Source: E44-bin32 sp034430595 (GTDB lineage Bacteria; Chloroflexota; Anaerolineae; Anaerolineales; E44-bin32). Taken from it: a DNA stretch of 64,000 nucleotides. Below are positions 32,387 to 41,301 of this stretch, piece after piece; the first letter of the stretch is position 1; the number at the start of each line of letters is the position of its first letter. Below the pieces are notes generated by a model, which was not told the DNA's origin, did not search any database, and saw only the letters and a list, made by a program, of their open reading frames with translations. Made by a program: the position numbers and the translations under genes. The stretch spans positions 24,526 to 88,525 of the forward strand of contig DAOUEL010000092.1 in the NCBI GenBank assembly GCA_034430595.1, in the 5' to 3' direction.

Positions 32387-34981
32387 ATGGATGATTTTTC
32401 ATCGACAATCATGGTTCAGGATGAGAGCGATGATTCCGGCTCGATCGATGAGCTTAAGGGCGGGATCGAACAACTCGAGATACCGGACGAGCTGCCAATT
32501 CTACCGCTGCGCGGCGTCGTTGTTTACCCCCATACTGCCACACCGCTGACCATTGGCCAGACCCGATCCATTAAGCTCGTTGATGATGTCGTCGCCAGCC
32601 ACCGGTTGATAGGGCTTGTTGCGGCACGAAATCCGGAGCTCGAACTTCCCGGTCCAAACGACCTTTTCAAGTATGGTACGGTTGCCTCAATACAGCGCTT
32701 ATTCCGAGCTCCCGACGGCACGATCCGGCTCATTGCGCGCGGCCTGGCCCGCTTCGAATTGGGCGAATTCAAGGCGCACGAGCCGTACCTCTCGGCCACA
32801 ATCCACTTGCAGCCCGAAGAAATAGAAGAAGGGGTCGAGATCGAAGCCCAGGTCCGGGCCGCTAAAGATCTCTTCCAGCAAATCGCTGAGCTCGGTCCGA
32901 CACTCCCGCGTGAGATCATCGGGGGAGTGCTCCTTCTCGACGAGCCGCTCTACGTTGCTTACACCATTGCCAACTACCAGCGCATGGACCTCGACGATGG
33001 CCAGCGCATCCTTGAGATCAATTCCGCGACCGAGAAGCTGAAGTATTTGAACGGCATCCTAAGCCGGGAGGTCGAGGTTCTCTCGCTCGGGCAGCAAATC
33101 CAGCAGGAGGCTCGAACCGAGATTGAGAAAGTCCAGCGGGAATACTTCCTGCGTGAACAACTGAAGGCTATCCAGCGCGAACTAGGCGAAGGCGACGAAC
33201 AAACGATCGAGATTGAGGAATTCCGCAAGCGTATTGACGCTGCCAATATGCCCGAGGAAGCCGATAAGCAAGCCCGACGCGAACTGGATCGACTGGCAAA
33301 GCTTCCAACGGCGGCGGCCGAGTACGGCGTGATCCGCACCTATCTTGATTGGCTCGCATCGCTGCCCTGGGATCAAATCGCGAAAGATAACCTGGATCTC
33401 GGCCACGCCCGCTCGGTTCTGGACGAGGATCACTACGGATTGGAGGATGTCAAGGAAAGAATTTTGGAATACCTCGCGGTGAGAAAGCTGCGCTTCGAAC
33501 GCGGCATCGCTGACGAGACGGATGATGATGCTCAGGTTGACCATATACGCCGTGAACGGGAAGGCGTCATCCTGTGCTTCATCGGCCCACCCGGAGTAGG
33601 CAAGACCTCGCTGGGCCGTTCAATTGCCCGCGCGATGGGGAGGGAGTTCATTCGCATTTCGCTCGGTGGGGTGCACGACGAAGCAGAAATTCGCGGTCAT
33701 CGACGGACCTATATTGGGGCAATGCCAGGGCGAATTCTCCAGGCTCTGCGCAGGGTCGAATCACGGAACCCGGTTTTCATGTTGGACGAGGTTGACAAGA
33801 TGGGTCAAGATTTTCGCGGCGACCCCAGCTCAGCCTTGCTCGAGGTCCTTGATCCTGAGCAGAATCGCGAATTCCGGGATCATTACCTTGAAGTTGCATT
33901 CGACCTATCGCAGGTCATGTTCATCACCACGGCTAATTGGATGGAGACGATCCCTGAACCGCTATTGGACCGGATGGAAGTGATCCACCTTTCGGGGTAT
34001 ACCGAAAAAGAAAAGGTGGGGATCGCACAAGGCTATTTGCTCCCGCGCCAAATTCGTGAGAACGGTTTGAAGAAGCGCGAAATCAGCTTCACAGAAGAAG
34101 CCTTGCTCTCCATCATACGCTCCTATACACGCGAGGCGGGTGTGCGTAATCTTGAACGCGAGATTGGCAGTATTTGCCGCAAGGTTGCAACTCAGATTGC
34201 TGAAGGGAAGACGAAGAAAGTAAAACTGACCGGGAGGAAAGTTCGAGAATATCTTAAAAAGCCGCATTACTACGGTCAGGAGGAATTAGCGGAGCGGACT
34301 TCTCTCCCCGGTGTCGCGACTGGCCTGGCCTATACCGCCGCTGGAGGTGATGTGCTTTTCATCGAAGCGACGGCCATGCCTGGAAACAAACAGTTCCAGC
34401 TTACAGGCTCGTTAGGCCAGGTAATGCAGGAGTCAGCCCGGGCTGCCCTCTCGTTTGTCCGAGCGGACTCACCGGCGCTTGGTGTTGACGATGATTACTG
34501 GGAGAAGCACGATCTCCATCTGCACGTACCTGCTGGCGCACAACCCAAGGATGGCCCTTCGGCGGGTGTTACGATGGCGACGGCACTGGCCTCTATGGCA
34601 ACCGGCAAACCGGTTCGTTCCGATGTCGGAATGACCGGCGAGATCACACTGCGGGGCCAGGTGCTTCCGATCGGTGGGGTCAAGGAAAAAGTGCTTGCAG
34701 CTCACCGTTCAGGTTTACACACCGTCATTCTCCCGAAGCGCAATGAGGTTGATCTCCAGGATATTCCCGAGGAAGTTCGTGAGGACATGCATTTTGTCTT
34801 CGTAGACACTGTCGACCAGGTCTTCAAGGCCGCTCTGGAAAAGCCACCCCAGAAAGGCAAAAAAAAGGTGGCCTCCGGAAAACGAGCCAAGAAAACCGCT
34901 GATGGTAAGTCAGCAGCAACCAAGAAGGCAGAATCGTCCGGCTCGAAAGCCAGCAAGAAATCTCCCAAGAGCAAATCGTGA
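32387..34981 (+). CDS. lon: ATP-dependent Lon protease with lysine-rich tail
   Basis: About 864-aa Lon. Substrate-binding N-domain (LPILPLRGVVVYPHTATPL), AAA+ domain with Walker A GPPGVGKTSL (about residue 400) and Walker B FMLDEVDKM, and a C-terminal Ser-Lys protease domain with catalytic Ser in DGPSAGV (about residue 724) and Lys in GGVKEKVLAAH. The last 45 residues are an unusual Lys/Ser/Ala-rich, apparently disordered tail ending KKSPKSKS, absent from typical Lon. Start is uncertain: ATG at 32387 is preceded by GAGGACAAAGG; upstream in-frame ATG (32357) and TTG (32309) are possible. It degrades misfolded and regulatory proteins. Confidence 0.95.
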   Translation: MDDFSSTIMVQDESDDSGSIDELKGGIEQLEIPDELPILPLRGVVVYPHTATPLTIGQTRSIKLVDDVVASHRLIGLVAARNPELELPGPNDLFKYGTVASIQRLFRAPDGTIRLIARGLARFELGEFKAHEPYLSATIHLQPEEIEEGVEIEAQVRAAKDLFQQIAELGPTLPREIIGGVLLLDEPLYVAYTIANYQRMDLDDGQRILEINSATEKLKYLNGILSREVEVLSLGQQIQQEARTEIEKVQREYFLREQLKAIQRELGEGDEQTIEIEEFRKRIDAANMPEEADKQARRELDRLAKLPTAAAEYGVIRTYLDWLASLPWDQIAKDNLDLGHARSVLDEDHYGLEDVKERILEYLAVRKLRFERGIADETDDDAQVDHIRREREGVILCFIGPPGVGKTSLGRSIARAMGREFIRISLGGVHDEAEIRGHRRTYIGAMPGRILQALRRVESRNPVFMLDEVDKMGQDFRGDPSSALLEVLDPEQNREFRDHYLEVAFDLSQVMFITTANWMETIPEPLLDRMEVIHLSGYTEKEKVGIAQGYLLPRQIRENGLKKREISFTEEALLSIIRSYTREAGVRNLEREIGSICRKVATQIAEGKTKKVKLTGRKVREYLKKPHYYGQEELAERTSLPGVATGLAYTAAGGDVLFIEATAMPGNKQFQLTGSLGQVMQESARAALSFVRADSPALGVDDDYWEKHDLHLHVPAGAQPKDGPSAGVTMATALASMATGKPVRSDVGMTGEITLRGQVLPIGGVKEKVLAAHRSGLHTVILPKRNEVDLQDIPEEVREDMHFVFVDTVDQVFKAALEKPPQKGKKKVASGKRAKKTADGKSAATKKAESSGSKASKKSPKSKS

Positions 34982-35018
34982 TGTACGTCAATACTGGTGT
35001 ATGTCATGGAGATGTAAG

Positions 35019-35417
35019 ATGGCGAAGGTGATGATCGTCGACGATGACGAAACAATGCAGTCCTTACTTCGCACGTTGCTCCAGCTCGATGGTTTTGAGG
35101 TCGTCGAAGCGCCAGCGTTCAATCAGATTATCAGCACCGCCCGCAGTGAATGCCCAGACGCAATCCTGATGGACTGCATCCTGCCCGAGGTGGATGGGCT
35201 CGAGCTGCTGCGTCAAATCAGGTCTGATGCCGACCTGATGAAGATGGTTGTTGTCATGACTTCAGGCATGGATTATGAGCAGCGCTGCCTGGAACGAGGT
35301 GCGAACGCATTCCTGCAAAAACCCTACCCGCCCGAGCGCTTAAATGAAGTGCTCCAACATGAAATAGAAAAGGCCGGGGGTGCCGCGCCCCCTGACGCCG
35401 ATTTGAGAGGAGTTTAA
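35019..35417 (+). CDS. Single-domain response regulator (CheY-like)
   Basis: 132-aa stand-alone receiver. Acidic pair DDDE near residue 8, phospho-acceptor Asp in ILMDCILPEVDG, Thr in VVVMTSG and Lys in LQKPYPP are all present, so it should be phosphorylatable. No output domain. The ATG at 35019 is chosen for the GGAGATG site; a longer frame that overlaps the end of lon is spurious. It is 37 bases after lon and just ahead of the PHP-AlbA_2 gene; its kinase is not in the window. Confidence 0.9.
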   Translation: MAKVMIVDDDETMQSLLRTLLQLDGFEVVEAPAFNQIISTARSECPDAILMDCILPEVDGLELLRQIRSDADLMKMVVVMTSGMDYEQRCLERGANAFLQKPYPPERLNEVLQHEIEKAGGAAPPDADLRGV

Positions 35418-35422
35418 ACTAC

Positions 35423-37147
35423 GTGGCAAGTAAACGAGGACATAAAAGCGGATCGAGACAATGGTATTTGATGGATCTGCATCTTCACACCCCCGCTTCG
35501 AGTGATTGGCAGGAGCCGGACGCTACCTATCTGGACGTCCTGCAGCGCGGCGAAGCACGCGGATTGGATATTCTTGCATTCACCGATCACAACACAGTCT
35601 CAGGCTTCCGGCGGATGATGGAGGATATCGAACAACTCGAACTGCTGGAACGCTTGAACAGGTTGACCGACGACGAAAAGAATCGGCTGGGGATCTACCG
35701 GCGCCTGCTGGACAAGATCCTGGTCCTGCCGGGATTTGAATTTACCGCGACCCTCGGCTTTCATATTTTGGGGATATTTCCGGCCGACAAATCCGTTCGT
35801 GAGATTGAGCACCTGCTTCTGAATCTAAACATCCCGCCCGAAGCCCTCGATGAGGGCTCATCGACAGTTGGCGCAACAGCCGACGTCCTGACTGCCTACC
35901 GGATGATTGACGACGCCGGCGGACTGGCGATTGCCGCCCACGCCAACTCAACGAACGGGGTGGCGATGCGCGGTTTCGGCTTTGGTGGTCAGACGAAGAT
36001 TGCCTATACCCAGGACACGCATCTGCACGCTCTGGAGGTCACGGATCTTGGCCTGAAGGGGCGGCGTTCGACCGCGGCGTTTTTCAGCGGCACGAAACCG
36101 GAGTACCCACGGCGCATGCACTGCATCCAGGGTTCCGATGCGCACCGGCTTCGAACGGATCCAAATAACAAGAAGAACCTCGGTATTGGCGACCGGGCAA
36201 CGCAGGTATCGCTGGAAGAGGTATCGTTTGCCGCCTTGAAGGGGCTGTTTGACAGCAATGACTTTGCCCGAACACAACCTCACTGGCCAGCTGCAGACAC
36301 GGAGTTCGACTATATTCAGCAAGCACGTGAGGATGGCCCCAGCATCAACCAGGATTTTCATGAGAGCATGACAGTACGTGGAGGCAGGTTGTATGCCATT
36401 ATCGCTGATGTCTGTGCATTCGCTAACACGAATGGGGGAACGCTCTATATAGGTCTGTCTGAAGATACCAAAAAAGAACCCGTTGGAATTCCCAAACCCG
36501 ATACCGCGATCAAAGAACTTCAAAAGGAATTGAATAAGCGCATCAGCCCGCCGATTGACGACCAGGTCGATTCGATGGAAACACTTGGAAAAACCGTGCT
36601 GCGCATTATCGTCCCGCGCGGGGAAGATCCGCCTTATGCAGTCGATGACAACAAGATCTACGTCCGAGGTGAAGCCGAGACCGGGCTTGCCGTTCGAGAC
36701 GAGATCGTTGCTCTGGTTCAGCGCTCCGAGAGCCCAGTCATAAAAGAGGAAGAGCCGCAGGCTGAGATCCACGCTGATGGGCATCCAGGCTTACAACCGC
36801 CTCGAACCGGTGTTGAGGTGGCGGACGTGGTCGAACGTGAGGGTGTCACGTATTACACGATGCGGGATCTACGCAACGGCAACATGGTCAAGAATGTAAC
36901 ACAGACCTCAGCCCGCCGCCTCTGGCACTATGCGATCGAGGAATACCGCAAGCTGCCTGCCAGTCTCGAAAAAGCCTCCATCTCGTGGCATGGTGATCTC
37001 GGGATTCTCGACGAGCAAAAACGTGGCAAGCGAGCACGCTATGACCTTGCCCAGCGGACGCCAGAGGGCATTCGGGTGTATTTCGGGGTCACGGAAGATG
37101 GAATACACAGTGAGTGGAAAACGCTTGTTGGCAGTGATGGTGAGTAA
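35423..37147 (+). CDS. PHP phosphoesterase fused to AlbA_2 (Schlafen-type) domain
   Basis: 574-aa multidomain protein. Residues about 17-300 are a PHP domain with MDLHLHTPASSDW, FTDHNTV, GFEFTA, AIAAHANS and GSDAHRL metal motifs. Residues about 312-425 are an AlbA_2/divergent-AAA-4 domain (DVCAFANTNGGTLYIGLSED, IYVRGEAETGLAVRDE), linked to nucleic-acid binding in Schlafen-like and transcription-regulator proteins. The final 120 residues form an unassigned domain with aromatic and basic residues. Start is GTG at 35423 with a distant GAGGAG; ATG at 35471 is an alternative. It may cleave or process a nucleic-acid-related substrate, but this is inference. It lies 5 bases after the response regulator and is followed by a terminator. 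Confidence 0.82.
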   Translation: MASKRGHKSGSRQWYLMDLHLHTPASSDWQEPDATYLDVLQRGEARGLDILAFTDHNTVSGFRRMMEDIEQLELLERLNRLTDDEKNRLGIYRRLLDKILVLPGFEFTATLGFHILGIFPADKSVREIEHLLLNLNIPPEALDEGSSTVGATADVLTAYRMIDDAGGLAIAAHANSTNGVAMRGFGFGGQTKIAYTQDTHLHALEVTDLGLKGRRSTAAFFSGTKPEYPRRMHCIQGSDAHRLRTDPNNKKNLGIGDRATQVSLEEVSFAALKGLFDSNDFARTQPHWPAADTEFDYIQQAREDGPSINQDFHESMTVRGGRLYAIIADVCAFANTNGGTLYIGLSEDTKKEPVGIPKPDTAIKELQKELNKRISPPIDDQVDSMETLGKTVLRIIVPRGEDPPYAVDDNKIYVRGEAETGLAVRDEIVALVQRSESPVIKEEEPQAEIHADGHPGLQPPRTGVEVADVVEREGVTYYTMRDLRNGNMVKNVTQTSARRLWHYAIEEYRKLPASLEKASISWHGDLGILDEQKRGKRARYDLAQRTPEGIRVYFGVTEDGIHSEWKTLVGSDGE

Positions 37148-37204
37148 AGCTTCACCCACTGCGAACATGCATGACGCTTGAATCCTGCAGTATCCGATGG
37201 TAAG

Positions 37205-37240
37205 AAATGCGCGAACTCAATGGGTTCGCGCATTTTGTTG
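37205..37240 (+). terminator. Intrinsic terminator after PHP-AlbA_2 gene
   Basis: A 12-bp perfect stem (AAATGCGCGAAC and complement, 37205-37216 and 37224-37235) with a 7-base loop is followed by TGTTG, with four T residues ending the stem. Good intrinsic terminator for the lon-regulator-PHP unit. Confidence 0.85.
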
Positions 37241-37250
37241 AGGTGGCTGA

Positions 37251-37676
37251 ATGCAGATGAAGATACGTGAGTTCGATTTTGAGACAGATTATGAGGCTGT
37301 GCATAATTTATGGCAGAACGCAGGCCCCGGTATCCAGCTTTCGGATTCGGATCAACCGGCGGAAATCATGAAGAAGCTGGCCCGCGACCCGGACTTATTC
37401 CTGGTTGCAGTGCGAAACAGGGAGCTGGTTGGAACGGTGCTGGGCGGGTTTGATGGGCGGCGCGGCATGGTTTATCACCTGGCAGTCCTCCCGCTACACC
37501 GCCGTGCAGGGATTGGCCAGCTGCTGATGGAGGAACTCGAATCGCGTTTGCGGGCAAAAGGCTGCCTGAAGTACTATCTGCTCGTCACAAAAGACAACCA
37601 GCCTGCTCTCGATTTCTATGCCTCGCAGGGATGTGAGCTGATGCCACTGCATGTGCTTGGAAAGGTGATCAAGTGA
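37251..37676 (+). CDS. GNAT family N-acetyltransferase
   Basis: 141-aa acetyltransferase. Acetyl-CoA-binding LPLHRRAGIGQLLMEELE and the preceding VYHLAVLPL strand define the fold; the C-terminal LVTKDNQPALDFYASQGCE matches the RimI/YpeA-like pattern. Acceptor unknown. GAGGTGG precedes the ATG. Its stop overlaps the next gene as GTGA, so the two are coupled. Confidence 0.88.
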   Translation: MQMKIREFDFETDYEAVHNLWQNAGPGIQLSDSDQPAEIMKKLARDPDLFLVAVRNRELVGTVLGGFDGRRGMVYHLAVLPLHRRAGIGQLLMEELESRLRAKGCLKYYLLVTKDNQPALDFYASQGCELMPLHVLGKVIK

Positions 37677-38188
37677 GGTTCTGCGTTCTGACCATATCCG
37701 ACCGTTCGGCGCGTGGCGAGCGGGAGGACAGCTCCGGCCCGGCTTTGATCGAGATGATTACTGGAAAGGGCTGGGAGCTCGTTGAGCATGCACTGCTTCC
37801 GGATGAAGTGGAGCAGATCGAAGCTCAGTTAATGAACTGGTGCGATTCGAAGATTACAGACATCATTCTGACTACTGGCGGCACCGGTTTTTCCCCCCGC
37901 GATCGAACACCGGAAGCGACGCTTGCAGTTCTTGACCGCCCGGCACCCGGTCTGGCGGAAGCGATGCGTCTTGCGAGCCTGCGGGTAACACCACATGCGA
38001 TGCTCTCAAGGGCGATATGCGGAATTCGCAAGTCGACGCTGATCATCAACCTGCCCGGTTCGACCCGTGCTGCGCGCGAGAACTTTTCGGTAGTGCTGCC
38101 CGTTCTGGAACATGCCGTCCAATTAATGCAGGAAGATCCATCTTCCGAAACGGGGCATTCATTCCAAACCCCGTTTCCATCAGTTTGA
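37673..38188 (+). CDS. MogA/MoaB-family molybdopterin adenylyltransferase-like protein
   Basis: 171-aa MoCF-binding protein. The fold signature TTGGTGFSPRDRTPEAT and the NLPGSTRAARENF segment are both present. MogA adenylylates molybdopterin before Mo insertion; MoaB-type homologues may have no such role. No other molybdenum-cofactor gene is in the window, so the exact role is open. Start is GTG at 37673, overlapping the GNAT stop. Confidence 0.88.
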   Translation: MRFCVLTISDRSARGEREDSSGPALIEMITGKGWELVEHALLPDEVEQIEAQLMNWCDSKITDIILTTGGTGFSPRDRTPEATLAVLDRPAPGLAEAMRLASLRVTPHAMLSRAICGIRKSTLIINLPGSTRAARENFSVVLPVLEHAVQLMQEDPSSETGHSFQTPFPSV

Positions 38189-38203
38189 AAATCAGGAGTC
38201 GAC

Positions 38204-39502
38204 ATGCAGCTACATAGCCGCTATCGATGGTTCGTCCTCTTTGTTTTCTTCGGGTTCATGCTCCTGCATCAATCGGACCGCCTGCTAATCGCACCTTTAA
38301 CCACGCCGATCATGGAAACCTTCAAGATTAACGAAGCCCAGATGGGCGCAGTAGTGACGGGCGCTCTGCTGGTCAGTGCCATTCTCTACCCCATCTGGGG
38401 GGTGCTTAATGACCGGCTGTCGCGTTCACGCCTGCTGGCCCTGGCCTCGGCGATCTGGGGTTCAACGACCTGGCTGAGCGCGATCGCACCTACGTTCCCG
38501 ACCTTTATCGCCGCCCGGGCGACAACCGGCATCGATGATTCGAGCTATCCGGGTCTCTACAGCCTGATCTCGGATTACTTCGGCCCGCAGGTGCGAGGCA
38601 AGATTTACGGGTTTCTTCAACTAACCCAGCCGCTCGGATACATGATCGGTTTGATTGCGGCGACGTTCCTCTCGAACAGTTTCGGGTGGCGGACGATTTT
38701 TTACGTGACCGGCTCGTTAGGATTGCTGCTGGCGGTTGTTATTCTGTTCGTGGTGCGTGATGCACCACGCGGAGCGAGCGAGCCAGAACTTGAAGGCTTA
38801 GTCCAGGCCGGAGTGTATAAGTTCGACTTCCGCATCGCGCTCGATCTCTTTCGAAAACGCACCATGTGGCTGGTCTTCCTGCAGGGTTTCATCGGTGTCT
38901 TCCCTTGGAATGTGATCACATTCTGGTTCTTCCGCTACTTGGAGGTTGAGCGCGGCTTTGCCGACTCAGAAATTCTCATCACGCTCGGCCCGGCCGTGCT
39001 CGTCCTGGCAGCAGGATACTTCGTGGGAGGGATGCTGGGTGACTCGCTCTTCCGCCGGACACCTCGCGGCAGACTGCTGATTTCAATGGCCGGAGTTTTG
39101 ATCGGCGCAATCCTGCTCACCGTGACGCTGAATATCCCGCTCGGAAACCGGCCGCTCTTTATGGTGATGATGATCCTCACCGCCCTCTTTATTCCCTTCG
39201 CGTCCGCCAATGTGCTCTCAACGGTCTATGACATCACGCTGCCGGAAGTACGCAGTACGGCCCTGGCCGTCGAGCAGTTTATCGAAAGTGTTGGATCGGC
39301 TTTCGCTCCCTGGCTGGCGGGGCTGATCGCAGTGCAGGCTTCGCTGCAAATTGCGATTCTATCGATCTGCCTGATCGCCTGGCTGCTCGGTTCGATCGTG
39401 CTTGCCTTCGCTGCGGTCTGGGTACCGCGGGACATCGCTACGCTGCGCAGCCAGCTTGAGCAGCGCGCCCAAGAGTTGAGAAGCGGCACAGCTGCTGATT
39501 GA
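38204..39502 (+). CDS. MFS transporter
   Basis: 432-aa transporter with about twelve helices. The motif-A-like loop GVLNDRLSRSRLLAL between the second and third helices and a similar GMLGDSLFRRTPRGRLL in the second half are typical of the major facilitator superfamily. The sequence resembles the Spinster/sugar-phosphate group (SNMD-like start HQSDRLLIAPLTTPI). Substrate unknown. It starts 15 bases after the MogA-like gene and ends in a cytoplasmic tail rich in Gln/Arg. Confidence 0.85.
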   Translation: MQLHSRYRWFVLFVFFGFMLLHQSDRLLIAPLTTPIMETFKINEAQMGAVVTGALLVSAILYPIWGVLNDRLSRSRLLALASAIWGSTTWLSAIAPTFPTFIAARATTGIDDSSYPGLYSLISDYFGPQVRGKIYGFLQLTQPLGYMIGLIAATFLSNSFGWRTIFYVTGSLGLLLAVVILFVVRDAPRGASEPELEGLVQAGVYKFDFRIALDLFRKRTMWLVFLQGFIGVFPWNVITFWFFRYLEVERGFADSEILITLGPAVLVLAAGYFVGGMLGDSLFRRTPRGRLLISMAGVLIGAILLTVTLNIPLGNRPLFMVMMILTALFIPFASANVLSTVYDITLPEVRSTALAVEQFIESVGSAFAPWLAGLIAVQASLQIAILSICLIAWLLGSIVLAFAAVWVPRDIATLRSQLEQRAQELRSGTAAD

Positions 39503-39544
39503 TGCTCTCCTTAAAAGTTCCGGGGGAAACACCGGATCAGACCG

Positions 39545-40915
39545 ATGGTTGAGATTCTAGAGAGCGCCGAGAGCGCCTCGCCGTTGATCACGCGCCATGT
39601 GGCGGGTTCGCTTAAGAGGCAGGAGATCGACGGGCTGTCTCTGAGCCAGCTTGAGCGATTCGGGCTGAGGCTGCTGCAACCGTTGCCAGCGTCCTTTGCC
39701 CGGGAACTGGCTGCATGGCGGGTCGCACGTGGCGCAATTCCCCCCCGGCGGTTGATCCAGATTCGCACCGAGGAGCTCGTGAGTGCTCGACTGGATGATT
39801 ACGCCGGGCTGGCCGGGAAATACGATCTGATCTTCTTCGGCTCGGCGCTTGGAGGCGCGGCAGCCCACCTCGCCGCCGTCGCGGGCGGACCTTTCCTGCC
39901 TCAGCCCTTTATTCTCGGTGTCCAGGGCGGAACGAAGGATGACCGGCTGGAGACTTATCTAGAGCATGTAACACCCATCGCAGAGACCATCTTGAGTGAG
40001 AATCCGGACCTGGCTGCGATCGCACACTTCGACCCTGTACATGATGGCTGGCTGACCAGGAGATTGGCCCACCTTCGCCTAAAATTGATCGATTTGCCCT
40101 CAAGTTACAAGGACTTCATCCTCGCCAAGCTCAAACCAGGTGGGGCGATTGTCTATCTCGACTGCAGCGCGCGCTGGCTTCAGTACCGCTTGAACGATCG
40201 TTTCTCGCTGCAGGTAGGGGGTTGGGGAGATATTCCAGCACAGGAATTCCTAGTAGGAAGCGAACGCATCAATAGCTTCCTTTCCCGGCAGGGCTCGCAA
40301 CACACTGGTGGCTGGGAGCTCCGCGGCCAAAGCCCTGATTGGTGCTCCGAATCGGAGTGGGGGAGCCAGCCAGGCCTGGATCTCGCACTCGAATCGTTCG
40401 CCGGGAGGGAGGGGTTTCGTTTCGAACGGATCCGTTTTGGCCATCCACACGATTTCTCCCGCCTGGCCTTTTTAGCCCATCGTGAGCTGTTCCTCGAGCA
40501 GGGCATCGAGGCGCGTGGAGTGCTGATCGAGATGTTCACCCAGTATGCACCCTGGCTTGCGATCGAGCGCGGCTTGCTCCCACTCTGGTTGATCTTCAAC
40601 ACTCACGACAGCCTTCTGTTCTTGCAGCGCGAACGCAGCTCGTTCCCGGAAGACATTCCGGTTTATCTGAGCGCGCTGGTCACACTTTCACGCACACCTG
40701 ACATGGTCGAGTGGGATGAATGGGCGGTGGCACTGGCTGGCCGGGATTGGCACAGCGTTGGCGCCCGGCGCGAGAAATATCCAGAAGACCTGCTTATGCT
40801 AGGAACCTGGACCGACCGCCTGCGCTATCTGACCTCACCGCTTGATCGCCTCCCGGGTTATTTGTCGCTCGAAAGATTGCTGGGACTGGCCGCGAAGCTT
40901 CAAGGCACGAATTAG
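39545..40915 (+). CDS. Uncharacterised 456-aa protein
   Basis: No family recognised. The sequence is soluble, has no signal peptide, and contains a Gly/Ala turn after a hydrophobic strand (DLIFFGSALGGAAAHLAAVAGG) that looks like a nucleotide- or cofactor-binding loop, then PQPFILGVQGGTKDD, and a strand-loop typical of an alpha/beta core (LKPGGAIVYLDCSARW). That last phrase is similar in style to methyltransferase-like folds, though a SAM motif is not convincing. Codon use looks like its neighbours, and it follows the MFS gene by 42 bases. It may act with the transporter, but nothing proves this. Confidence 0.6.
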   Translation: MVEILESAESASPLITRHVAGSLKRQEIDGLSLSQLERFGLRLLQPLPASFARELAAWRVARGAIPPRRLIQIRTEELVSARLDDYAGLAGKYDLIFFGSALGGAAAHLAAVAGGPFLPQPFILGVQGGTKDDRLETYLEHVTPIAETILSENPDLAAIAHFDPVHDGWLTRRLAHLRLKLIDLPSSYKDFILAKLKPGGAIVYLDCSARWLQYRLNDRFSLQVGGWGDIPAQEFLVGSERINSFLSRQGSQHTGGWELRGQSPDWCSESEWGSQPGLDLALESFAGREGFRFERIRFGHPHDFSRLAFLAHRELFLEQGIEARGVLIEMFTQYAPWLAIERGLLPLWLIFNTHDSLLFLQRERSSFPEDIPVYLSALVTLSRTPDMVEWDEWAVALAGRDWHSVGARREKYPEDLLMLGTWTDRLRYLTSPLDRLPGYLSLERLLGLAAKLQGTN

Positions 40916-40937
40916 CCCAGAATTTCCTCCTCTAATC

Positions 40938-40966
40938 TTGACAAGCAGGGTCGTAAAGGTTATGAT
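40938..40966 (+). promoter_or_regulatory. Sigma-70 promoter of the csoR-copZ-copA operon
   Basis: TTGACA (40938-40943), exactly 17 bases, TATGAT (40961-40966). Very close to the sigma-70 consensus and the best promoter in the window. Confidence 0.8.
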
Positions 40967-40970
40967 TAGA

Positions 40971-40998
40971 TATACCCACCCCACCTGGGGGGGGATGG
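40971..40998 (+). promoter_or_regulatory. Putative CsoR operator
   Basis: A GC-tract pseudo-palindrome TATACCCACCCCACC-TGGGGGGGGATGG sits directly after the -10 box and before csoR. CsoR repressors are known to bind such C-run/G-run operators and release DNA when loaded with Cu(I). The position over the transcription start fits autorepression. Confidence 0.7.
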
Positions 40999-41007
40999 AG
41001 TTTGAAC

Positions 41008-41277
41008 ATGGACCGGGAAGATACGTTAAAACGCCTGAAGAGCATTGAGGGACACGTACGCGGCGTAGCCCGCATGGTGGAAAATGATGCCTACTGCATT
41101 GATCTTCTACGCCAGATTCAAGCAATCCAGGCAGCGTTGAACAAGGTAAGTGCGAAAGTACTCGATGATCACCTGCATTCCTGCCTGATCACGGCCATTC
41201 GAGGCGAAGATCCGGATGAACGGGAGCGAGTGCTCAAAGAAATCAGTGAAGTCTACGAAATGGCAAGCCAGTCTTGA
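41008..41277 (+). CDS. csoR: Copper-sensing transcriptional repressor CsoR
   Basis: 89-aa DUF156-family repressor. The Cu(I)-binding triad is present as Cys in AYCIDLL, His in DDHLHSC and Cys in HSCLI (C-H-C pattern). It binds the operator just upstream and releases it when copper rises, derepressing copZ and copA. The ATG at 41008 has GGAG 7 bases upstream; a TTG two codons earlier is less likely. Confidence 0.93.
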   Translation: MDREDTLKRLKSIEGHVRGVARMVENDAYCIDLLRQIQAIQAALNKVSAKVLDDHLHSCLITAIRGEDPDERERVLKEISEVYEMASQS

Positions 41278-41301
41278 CCTTCTAAATTTAAGGAGATAAC
41301 C

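Noticed and set aside
35948..36784. 278-codon open frame antisense to the PHP-AlbA_2 gene
   Set aside because: It lies fully inside a gene with intact PHP and AlbA_2 motifs and its translation shows no known domain or ribosome site.
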